This document shows positions 14,101 to 20,495 of a stretch of DNA of 36,797 nt, in pieces. Made by a program: the position numbers and the translations under genes. Within the stretch, counting starts at the first letter, position 1. Each line of letters opens with the position of its first letter. The notes under the pieces are model-generated. The model worked only from the letters and a program-made list of their open reading frames with translations, was not told the origin of the DNA and did not search any database. Source of the stretch: an uncultured Bacteroidales bacterium (GTDB lineage Bacteria > Bacteroidota > Bacteroidia > Bacteroidales > Muribaculaceae); NCBI GenBank assembly GCA_947173955.1, contig CAMWHE010000022.1, forward strand, positions 1-36,797, in the 5' to 3' direction.

Positions 14101-15165
14101 TCAGTCGGTTATGATATAGCTCGCACCTTCGGATTCGTTCCAGTCCTGGACGGTGGGGGGATTGAATATTATGTATTCTTCGCCACCGAGGGTGAAGGTG
14201 TAGGTATAGCTCTGTCCCGGGGTCCAACGGCCTCCGTGGGCGGTGACTGCCATCGGGTAGAGATTACCGTAGACGATCTGCCGCGGCTGCTCTATACCGT
14301 TGAGCACACGGTGATAGGTCAGTTCGATGACGACGTCGGGCGTGAGCATCTGAGGTATGGCCAGAAGCGCTTCCGAGCCTGTGATGGGGAAGAACTCATG
14401 ACGGTCGCCGGCGGAAAGCAGTATCGGGGTGTCGAACGTGAGGTCAAACAGCGGCTGCGCATTTTCAGCGGGATCTGAGTGTTCGATCCACCCTCCGGCT
14501 GCGTCTTCGGTCTGATCGCCGTAAGTGATCGGCGAGGGAGAGATAGTGTATGTGGCCGATGTGCTGACCTTTCTCAGCGCAAATCCCTCGATCACGACAG
14601 AATTGCCTGCTCCTGCGGCGACCGGGCTGATATTGACGGCGAAGTTCAGGCGCGAGAGGATGTGTCCCAGATTGAAAGCGACAGGGGTTGTCGCGCCCGA
14701 CGTGTAGCGGCGGCGGTGAGTGGCGGCGAGGAGGTCGGTTGCGTCATGATAGTCGGAGGGTAGAGAGTATATGAACGACAGTTGATTGTCGGAGTATTCC
14801 TTGTTGGTGAGTCCGGCCGGATCAGCGGCGGGATGGAGCGCGATGAAGGAGTAGGTCATCGCGGGAAACCAGTATTGGGGGTTATTATATTTCCATGAGC
14901 CGTCCGTATAGGTCACCTGAGTGCCTTTGAACAGCTGAACGGGAGTTGCGGTCGCATCCTCCGTGGATACGAATTCGCCATAGACGGCGAAGGGTGTGTT
15001 TTTGACAGTAGAGCCGCTTTCGACTACGGCACGCGAGCGCGCATCAGCGATGAAGCGCACCTCAAAGCCGTCGGCCGCAGAGCCGATGCCGTCAGCGTCT
15101 GACGTGCATGCAGTCAGTCCGGCGGCAGCCGCGATTAAGAGAGAATATGTGAGTTTTGCGTACAT
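14101..15165 (-). CDS. Fimbrillin family lipoprotein, minor subunit
   Basis: A 354-residue fimbrillin-like protein with lipobox AAGLTAC-TSD (Cys20). ADARSRAVVESG carries Arg45 in the shared Ser-Arg-Ala site. TDGSWKYNNPQYWFPAMTYSFIAL (about residues 90-113) is the strongly conserved fimbrillin block, in which a W-x-x-x-x-x-Y-W-P-like segment precedes the FxAyxP strand. AFNLGHILSRLNFAVNISP is the next family landmark. The C-terminus VQDWNESEGASYIITD has the V-x-x-W motif. It is the first gene after the hairpin at 15233-15282, so its level is probably set by read-through from the upstream fimbrillin gene. Confidence 0.85.
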   Translation of the reverse strand: MYAKLTYSLLIAAAAGLTACTSDADGIGSAADGFEVRFIADARSRAVVESGSTVKNTPFAVYGEFVSTEDATATPVQLFKGTQVTYTDGSWKYNNPQYWFPAMTYSFIALHPAADPAGLTNKEYSDNQLSFIYSLPSDYHDATDLLAATHRRRYTSGATTPVAFNLGHILSRLNFAVNISPVAAGAGNSVVIEGFALRKVSTSATYTISPSPITYGDQTEDAAGGWIEHSDPAENAQPLFDLTFDTPILLSAGDRHEFFPITGSEALLAIPQMLTPDVVIELTYHRVLNGIEQPRQIVYGNLYPMAVTAHGGRWTPGQSYTYTFTLGGEEYIIFNPPTVQDWNESEGASYIITD

Positions 15166-15232
15166 ATTGCTGTGAAAAAATGATTGGTTGCGCCCTGTGC
15201 GGGGCTTTCTCCTGCAAAGAGAGGATAAGAAA

Positions 15233-15282
15233 GCAAAGGGAAGGTGCGCGGTAAGGGTGCTTGCGGCGCACCCTCCCTTTGC
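15233..15282 (-). terminator. Probable partial terminator inside the fimbrial operon
   Basis: GCAAAGGGA (15233-15241) pairs with TCCCTTTGC (15274-15282) and, after one A-C mismatch, GGTGCGC (15243-15249) pairs with GCGCACC (15266-15272): 16 pairs around a 16-base loop. On the minus strand it begins 17 bases after the first fimbrillin stop and is followed by TTTCTTATCC. This position fits a leaky terminator or a stabilising 3' hairpin. Confidence 0.7.
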
Positions 15283-15298
15283 CGATATACAAATTTAC

Positions 15299-16360
15299 TT
15301 AGTTGGCAGAGAAGTTCATTTCAACCGAGCCGGTGTTACCGGTTGTCCAGTCGTCAACATTCATGTTCTCCTGAGTTTCAAACACGATCGGTTCGAGGTC
15401 GGCCACATCACCGCTGATTGTGATGTTGTAGGTATAGCTTGTGCCGGCTACCCAGTTAGGCTTCCATGAACCTACCATATCGCGTTCGAGTACAGTCTGG
15501 TTTGTGTCATGGTCGATAACCTCGATATGGAATCTCATCTTGACATTTGCCGATCCGTATGCGTTAGGAATGACAAAAGCAGAACCGGTGGTAACCTTTA
15601 ATTCCTCAGATGTTTCAACGTTCGGATCAGCAGCTGAAGCGATATTGGCTTCGGGCACAGCCAGGCGAACGAGCGTGCCGGGATTTGACTCTGACTCGGC
15701 CTTTGTTCTTACAGTGCTTCCCCAGACAGGTGAGCCATAAGGATTATAATTGGCCTTATCGTAGATGTTGGTTATTCTGACATTGCTGACCTTGATGTCA
15801 TAGCCGGGAGCGAATTCACTGTCAAATACGGCATTAACCTTAGAAAGGATATGCTTGAACGTAAATGCCACTTTTGCATTGCCGACAGCCTTTTCCTTAG
15901 CGACGATACCTTCGTTGCTTGCAAAAATGAGGTCCTCCTGATACTGGTCGTTACAGATGTATTCTTCCAGATTAAGGGCGCGCTGGGCCACTGTGGTAGC
16001 GTCACCACTCAGATCCATAGAGGTAGAGCCATTTTTAAGCGCACCGTTTTCACAGCTGTAGGCGTAAAAATAGTATGTGCCCTCAGGAACCCAGTAACGG
16101 GTGTTGGTATATCCCCATGTGCCGTCGGCAAGAGTCACAAGTTCGTCGCTGAATACATTGACTGCATTGGTGTTCTTGGTGTAGTAACCGCTGACATAGA
16201 ATTTGTTGAGACTCTCTTTGGTGAGTGCGCGTGATTCTTTGCTTACCATGTTCTGGAAGCCGATCGCGTTGCTCTGTACACCCTCTTCGAGTATCTCAGA
16301 CTCGGTACAAGCTGTCAGTGCCATGGCACCTGCAGCGAGGAAAAACATCGTTTTCTTCAT
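15299..16360 (-). CDS. Fimbrillin family lipoprotein, probable major subunit
   Basis: A 353-residue Mfa1/FimA-like fimbrillin. The signal peptide ends AMALTAC-TES (Cys18). VSKESRALTKESLNKFYVSG gives Arg44 in the Ser-Arg-Ala maturation site, followed by the first strand. GTWGYTNTRYWVPEGTYYFY (about 83-102) and AFTFKHILSKVNAVFDSEF (about 163-181) are family blocks. It ends VDDWTTGNTGSVEMNFSAN with the V-x-x-W donor-strand motif. It is the first fimbrillin gene, flanked by the longest AT-rich gap upstream (83 bases) and a strong hairpin downstream, and its codons are less GC-rich than its neighbours; together these suggest the most highly expressed subunit. In this fimbria type, the lipidated precursor is cut by an arginine-specific protease at the cell surface before donor-strand assembly. 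Confidence 0.85.
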   Translation of the reverse strand: MKKTMFFLAAGAMALTACTESEILEEGVQSNAIGFQNMVSKESRALTKESLNKFYVSGYYTKNTNAVNVFSDELVTLADGTWGYTNTRYWVPEGTYYFYAYSCENGALKNGSTSMDLSGDATTVAQRALNLEEYICNDQYQEDLIFASNEGIVAKEKAVGNAKVAFTFKHILSKVNAVFDSEFAPGYDIKVSNVRITNIYDKANYNPYGSPVWGSTVRTKAESESNPGTLVRLAVPEANIASAADPNVETSEELKVTTGSAFVIPNAYGSANVKMRFHIEVIDHDTNQTVLERDMVGSWKPNWVAGTSYTYNITISGDVADLEPIVFETQENMNVDDWTTGNTGSVEMNFSAN

Positions 16361-16443
16361 TGTTTTGTTAAGGATTGGGTTAATAAATAATTTTAAATGT
16401 TTCTATTTGTATTTCTTTGAGTTTTTATGGTATCAGAATCTAC

Positions 16444-17478
16444 TTATCGCATTACTCCGACAGGGAGGTCGATATCCTCATGCTCGCCCCAGTCGCTGAC
16501 GTCGACTTCGAAGCCTGAGTCGCTGAGGTTCTGGTCGTCCTCGATGCGTATGCCGGTGATGCGTATGACGCCGCCACGCGGCTGCATGGCTATCTGGTCG
16601 GCTATGTCATAGTTGAACTCATAGGTCTTGCCGTTCTTGAGCCGCACCTCGAGATTGAGCGTATAGGGGCGGTCGGAGCGGGAGAGGGCCGAGCGGCCGT
16701 AGTATTCGTCAGGGAATCCGGGCACCCCGAACGTGCGGACATGGGTCTCGGCGCCGTAGCTCTTGAGGTCGCAGTCGAAGAGCACGATGGTCGACTCCTC
16801 GGATGTCACGCCGTTGCGCAGATAGACCGACTCGGCCATGCCGGCGATGGCGCCGCGTGCGAGCGCGACATGCTCGAGACCATGTTCGAACTCATAGCGG
16901 ATGACGTAGGTATAGACCAGCGGCTGCATCCTGACGGGGAGTGGCCGGGCTTCATGCAGACCTATCTGCGGAGCCTCCCTTACATAAGCCGCATAGAGCA
17001 CATCGGGCGGATTGGACGAGCGGAGCGCGGGATACATCTCCTTGATATATGCCAGACTCGTGCGCGAGCGCGACGAGGAGGTGGCGCGGGCGTCAGTGAG
17101 CGACGCTATGTCGGAGAAGACTATATACTCGGTGTCGTTGTTATAGAAAAGGTAGGTCTGCTGAGTGGGATCGCCTACATTGATGTCGCCGCCGTCGGCC
17201 GAAAGGAAATCCTCGCGGGGATTGTCGTCGGCGGTATATGTGACCATCGTCACCCAGTCCGGGCGCCCGGGGCGGAGCGACTCGTAGCCGAAGCCGTGGA
17301 GAGCCTCATCCCAGTTGGACGAGTGGCTCATGCCGTAGTCACGCTCCCACTCATGTTCCCATTCGAGGCTGACGGATGCCGTGCGGAAGTGATTATAGCA
17401 CAAATCCTTTCTGCACGACGACATCGTGCAGGCCATCAGGCAGACCGTGCTGAATGTAAGTATGTCGGTAAGTTTCAT
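16444..17478 (-). CDS. DUF5119 fimbrial lipoprotein, probable anchor
   Basis: A 344-residue lipoprotein with Cys22 at CTMSSC-RKDLCYNH. The R-K/E-L-C-Y-x-H start right after the lipid cysteine is typical of DUF5119 proteins, which accompany fimbrillin genes in Bacteroidales and take the Mfa2/FimB-like anchor place. VSLEWEHEWERDYG, TEYIVFSDI and VYTYVIRYEFEHGLEHVALARGAIAGMAESVYL are further recognisable blocks. It has no Ser-Arg-Ala site near the cysteine, consistent with staying lipidated in the outer membrane rather than being processed into the shaft. The ATG at 17478 is chosen over an in-frame TTG at 17490. It follows the DUF3575 gene by 15 bases. Confidence 0.8.
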   Translation of the reverse strand: MKLTDILTFSTVCLMACTMSSCRKDLCYNHFRTASVSLEWEHEWERDYGMSHSSNWDEALHGFGYESLRPGRPDWVTMVTYTADDNPREDFLSADGGDINVGDPTQQTYLFYNNDTEYIVFSDIASLTDARATSSSRSRTSLAYIKEMYPALRSSNPPDVLYAAYVREAPQIGLHEARPLPVRMQPLVYTYVIRYEFEHGLEHVALARGAIAGMAESVYLRNGVTSEESTIVLFDCDLKSYGAETHVRTFGVPGFPDEYYGRSALSRSDRPYTLNLEVRLKNGKTYEFNYDIADQIAMQPRGGVIRITGIRIEDDQNLSDSGFEVDVSDWGEHEDIDLPVGVMR

Positions 17479-17493
17479 AGTCTCTGTCAAATA

Positions 17494-19074
17494 TTATCTG
17501 CGGCCTTTTGCGGTGTCACTGAACCGCCACACGAATGAAAACTTGAGCTTCAGCGGGCCGAAATAGTTCATGCTCTTCGTGCGCTGATACAGGTAGTGGT
17601 CGTCATGCGGCACATACTCCTTGTAGCGGGTGTACATATATCCCAGACCGATGCCCGCCTCGAGGGAGAGGCATCGGGTGATCGGCCACATATAGCCGAA
17701 CGATAGGCCGGCCATCCCGGCCTCGCCGCTGTAGCCGGTCTTTTTGTTTTCAAGGTCATACTTGCCGCCCCCGGCGAAGGCGCCGACATACATTCCGTGC
17801 CACGGAGCCTTGGGATTGATATGATAGCGCGCTTCGGGCGATATCATCAGTATCTGATAATACTGGTGGCGAGGGTCATTCTTCCACCACGCCACGTTTC
17901 CCTCCAGGGCTACCGACCATGTGGGAGTGATTAGCCATTCAAACTCGACGTTGGGCATCAGGAGCGCGTCATAGAGGAGATTGGTCTTGAGGGCAAACCG
18001 ATGGCTCGGCGGGACGACGGCCACAGGAGCCGTCACGCTGTCGGCGGCTTCGGTCGTTCCCTCAGCCGCCTTATATCCGGCCTGACGGGCGATGGCTTCG
18101 GCTGCCTCGCGGGCAGCTTCTGCCTCAGCCTGTGCAGCGAGAGCGGCGTCACGTGCCTTCTCGGCAGCGACCTTGGCATTCCGCGCTTCAGTGGCTTTGG
18201 CCTGTGCCTGCGCCACCTCTTCAGCGCTTTCTGCCTCACGGGCGGCAGCTTCAGCTTCAGCGGCTGCGGCGCGAGCCATTTCGGCGGCATTATGGGCATC
18301 GGCGGCTGCACGGGCAGCACGCGCTGCCGCTTCCTCGGCGGCTCTGACCGCTTCGGCATATTCCCTGGCGACAGCGGATGCCACATCGGAAGCTTCGGCG
18401 GCAGCGTCAGCTGCCGATGAGGCCGCACGGGCGGCATTGGCGGCTGCACGGGCCGCGGACGCGGCGGCTTCGATAGCAGCCTTGATGTCCGACTTGAGGA
18501 AAAGCGACACAGCTACGGCGCTGCGCAACTTCGGAAACAGATTGTCATACATCCATCGGTAAGGGCGGCCACCTCCTATGTCCATCAGACTCTGCTTGCG
18601 GCCACCGATGACGCGCCCGTCGGCATCGAATACCCACACGGGGGTGTTCTTCAATACGTCGATCACCTTCTCTCGTGCAGGGACACCGGGTGTCTGCTCC
18701 ACAAGCCGTAGCAGCTCGTCCCAGGCTATTCCGCCCGGGAGCGCCTTAAGCAGGTCGGGAGCGATACCTGTCTCCCTGACTATATAGCCGGTAATCTCGT
18801 CGCAGCGATAGCCGGTCAGGCGCTCGTTGGCCTCATTGCTTCCGTCGGGAGAAGCATAGGCGCGCACCACGATGCGATGGATGTCGTCGGCCGCGTCGGC
18901 ACGTTTTACCATATCGACAAATTTACTCATCTGAGCGGCGTTGTCTTCAAGTTTCGGTTCAAAATAGCGATGCCCTATCCGGAAGTAGATTCTGGCGGAA
19001 TCGACCGGATTCTGAGCCTGAAGACCCAAAAAGGAGAAGATCGTGAGAATACCTATAATAATACCTTTTCGCAT
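17494..19074 (-). CDS. OmpA-like / alanine-rich helix / DUF3575 outer-membrane protein
   Basis: A 526-residue exported protein, first gene of the fimbrial operon. The ATG at 19074 gives a clean signal peptide (IFSFLGLQA-QNP); a GTG at 19107 would add 11 residues. About residues 20-180 form an OmpA-C-like domain, seen in IVVRAYASPDGSNEANERL and the following R-x-x-x-I helix. About residues 195-337 are an uninterrupted Ala/Glu/Arg helix with runs such as EAAASAARAAANAARAA, much like the periplasm-spanning region of TolA. Residues from about 358 (FALKTNLLYDALLMPNVEFE) to the end are a DUF3575 domain with alternating aromatic strands ending KFSFVWRF, probably an outer-membrane barrel. A role in anchoring or assembly of the fimbria is inferred from operon position. 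Confidence 0.8.
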   Translation of the reverse strand: MRKGIIIGILTIFSFLGLQAQNPVDSARIYFRIGHRYFEPKLEDNAAQMSKFVDMVKRADAADDIHRIVVRAYASPDGSNEANERLTGYRCDEITGYIVRETGIAPDLLKALPGGIAWDELLRLVEQTPGVPAREKVIDVLKNTPVWVFDADGRVIGGRKQSLMDIGGGRPYRWMYDNLFPKLRSAVAVSLFLKSDIKAAIEAAASAARAAANAARAASSAADAAAEASDVASAVAREYAEAVRAAEEAAARAARAAADAHNAAEMARAAAAEAEAAAREAESAEEVAQAQAKATEARNAKVAAEKARDAALAAQAEAEAAREAAEAIARQAGYKAAEGTTEAADSVTAPVAVVPPSHRFALKTNLLYDALLMPNVEFEWLITPTWSVALEGNVAWWKNDPRHQYYQILMISPEARYHINPKAPWHGMYVGAFAGGGKYDLENKKTGYSGEAGMAGLSFGYMWPITRCLSLEAGIGLGYMYTRYKEYVPHDDHYLYQRTKSMNYFGPLKLKFSFVWRFSDTAKGRR

Positions 19075-19185
19075 AATGACTGGTATGGACTCTTTTTTTA
19101 ATTGCACCTTGTATTGGTAAGCGATACTGTGATAATGACCGGTAAGAAATCTATAATGTAGACTTTTTGGCCATCAGAGGAGCCA

Positions 19186-19193
19186 CAAAGATA
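19186..19193 (-). promoter_or_regulatory. -7 element for the fimbrial operon
   Basis: Read on the minus strand this is TATCTTTG, matching TAnnTTTG. It lies about 110 bases upstream of the DUF3575 start at 19074. No TTG box is seen at the usual distance. The surrounding AT-rich region shows no flanking inverted repeats of the kind that mark invertible promoters. Confidence 0.5.
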
Positions 19194-19281
19194 AGTAAAA
19201 GGTCACAAATTACCCCCCATTTGTTAATTTACGTTAAACTATTTAAACATCCGTTTATTTAACCATTTTAAATAATTTTCT

Positions 19282-19289
19282 TAAATTTG
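19282..19289 (+). promoter_or_regulatory. -7 element for the DUF1893 gene, implying a leaderless mRNA
   Basis: TAAATTTG matches TAnnTTTG and ends 4 bases before the ATG at 19294, so transcription should begin at about the start codon itself. The upstream DNA is very AT-rich. Confidence 0.55.
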
Positions 19290-19293
19290 CATC

Positions 19294-19710
19294 ATGAACA
19301 TAGCGGAATTGACTGAAATACTTGAGAAGGAAGGATGCTCATGCGCCATCTGGGGCGCCGGAGAGCTGACTCTCTGCCACAGACGCGGCGTGGCCGACCT
19401 GTATGAACTGCTGACGAGTAGTCCCGGAAAGCTTCGCGGCGCTCTGGTGGCCGACAAGATAGTGGGCAAAGGTGCAGCCGCGCTGATGGTGATCGGCGGC
19501 GTCAGCCAGGTATATGCAGGGGTGATAAGCGATCCGGCGCTTGAGATGCTCCACACCGGAGGAGTCACCGTGATCTGCGGCAAGCGCGTACCTAACATCA
19601 TCAACCGGGAAGGCACCGGCATCTGCCCGGTAGAGACTCTCTGCCTCGGCTGCAGGACAGCAGATGAATGCCTGCCGCTGATCGAGAACTTCCTTAAGAG
19701 CCGTACATAA
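19294..19710 (+). CDS. DUF1893 domain protein
   Basis: A 138-residue cytoplasmic protein of the DUF1893 family, whose known structure (Thermotoga TM1506) has, as I recall, a cytidine-deaminase-like fold; the biochemical role is not established. Recognisable parts are CAIWGAGELTLCHRRGVADLYEL, then VADKIVGKGAAALMVIGGV, the family's most conserved stretch, and ICGKRVPNIINREGTGICPVE. Several cysteines are present, among them a C-terminal cluster (ICPVETLCLGCRTADEC), but no complete deaminase zinc motif (no C/H-x-E with P-C-x-x-C), so deaminase activity is unlikely. The start at 19294 sits 4 bases after the -7 element. The WG-repeat gene follows after 61 bases containing a large inverted repeat. 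Confidence 0.8.
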   Translation: MNIAELTEILEKEGCSCAIWGAGELTLCHRRGVADLYELLTSSPGKLRGALVADKIVGKGAAALMVIGGVSQVYAGVISDPALEMLHTGGVTVICGKRVPNIINREGTGICPVETLCLGCRTADECLPLIENFLKSRT

Positions 19711-19711
19711 A

Positions 19712-19769
19712 CTTTTCAGCCCCGGCAGTCATTATATATAATATATGTATGACTAACCAAACTGAAAAG
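19712..19769 (+). promoter_or_regulatory. Nested inverted repeat between the DUF1893 and WG-repeat genes
   Basis: CTTTTCAG (19712-19719) pairs with CTGAAAAG (19762-19769), and inside it AGTCAT (19727-19732) pairs with ATGACT (19749-19754) around an AT-rich loop. The structure starts one base after the DUF1893 stop and ends two bases before the WG-repeat ATG at 19772. It could attenuate transcription or hide the translation start; without a T-run it is not a standard terminator. Confidence 0.5.
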
Positions 19770-19771
19770 CT

Positions 19772-20416
19772 ATGAGCAAGACTTTATACTGGGGCTTCAT
19801 CGACCTGAGCGGAGAGATGGTGGTGGAGCCGGGATATGACGGTGCGGGCGACTTCCATGAAGGGCTCGCAATGGTAAAAGTTGACTGGCGCCGCGGCTTC
19901 ATCGACCGCGACGGCAAGATCATAATCGAACCTCAATTTCAGGCGGCCGGCGACTTTGTCGAGGGGCTCGCCCGCGTGATGGACGACGACAAATGGGGTT
20001 TCATCGACCAGGAAGGCCGATATGTCATCGAACCGCAATTTGATAAAGCCGACGATTTCCATGAAGGGCTCGCCCGCGTCATGCAAGGCGACAGGTGGAT
20101 CTACATCGACCGCACAGGCACTAAGGTCGGCGACGCTCCGGAGACACTACACCCCGAACGGTGGGCCGACGACGACGCCCTCACGCCCACGCTGGCCGGC
20201 GACCTTTACGGCTACGCCAACCGGGAGGGCATCATGGTAATAGATCCTAAATACTGCGAGGCCGGTCCCTTCCGCGAAGGACTTGCGAAAGTCAAGCAGA
20301 CCCGGAGCGGCAAGTGGGGCTACATCACCGCCAAAGGCACCTATGCTTTCAAGACAAAATTCAAACAGGCAGGCGACTTCAGCGAAGGGCGCGCACGCGT
20401 GCTCGTCGAAGCCTGA
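19772..20416 (+). CDS. WG-repeat protein
   Basis: A 214-residue protein built from about five WG beta-propeller-like repeats. Successive units read YWGFIDLSGEMVVEPGYDGA, RGFIDRDGKIIIEPQFQAAG, WGFIDQEGRYVIEPQFDKAD, then a diverged WIYIDRTGTKV followed by a 35-residue insertion, YGYANREGIMVIDPKYCEAG and WGYITAKGTYAFKTKFKQAG. Each carries the G-x-I-D-x-x-G core and an F-x-E-G-L-A-x-V segment. There is no signal peptide, so it is probably cytoplasmic, whereas many WG proteins are exported. WG repeats serve as protein-binding scaffolds; no partner is known here. It is downstream of the DUF1893 gene and ends at the shared terminator. Confidence 0.85.
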   Translation: MSKTLYWGFIDLSGEMVVEPGYDGAGDFHEGLAMVKVDWRRGFIDRDGKIIIEPQFQAAGDFVEGLARVMDDDKWGFIDQEGRYVIEPQFDKADDFHEGLARVMQGDRWIYIDRTGTKVGDAPETLHPERWADDDALTPTLAGDLYGYANREGIMVIDPKYCEAGPFREGLAKVKQTRSGKWGYITAKGTYAFKTKFKQAGDFSEGRARVLVEA

Positions 20417-20432
20417 CTTCAGACAATAAAGA

Positions 20433-20470
20433 TGCACCCCGGAAGTCAAATGATGGACTTCCGGGGTGCA
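20433..20470. terminator. Bidirectional terminator between convergent genes
   Basis: TGCACCCCGGAAGTC (20433-20447) and GACTTCCGGGGTGCA (20456-20470) form a perfect 15-bp stem with an 8-base loop. T-rich sequence follows on both strands (GTTCTGTTT on plus, TCTTTATT on minus). It separates the WG-repeat gene from the secreted-protein operon. Confidence 0.85.
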
Positions 20471-20495
20471 GTTCTGTTTAAATGTATCTGACCGG

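Noticed and set aside
18001-18562. Ala- and Arg-rich open frames opposite the coiled-coil region
   Set aside because: They result from the low-complexity GC-rich DNA of the alanine-rich helix; the DUF3575 frame explains the sequence.
19107-19293. Possible invertible promoter upstream of the fimbrial operon
   Set aside because: Only a 6-bp AAATTA/TAATTT repeat is present (19207-19230), too short and too close, and there is no recombinase gene in the window.
19294-19710. DUF1893 protein as a second cytidine deaminase
   Set aside because: The fold may be related, but the zinc-binding C/H-x-E and P-C-x-x-C motifs are not both present.
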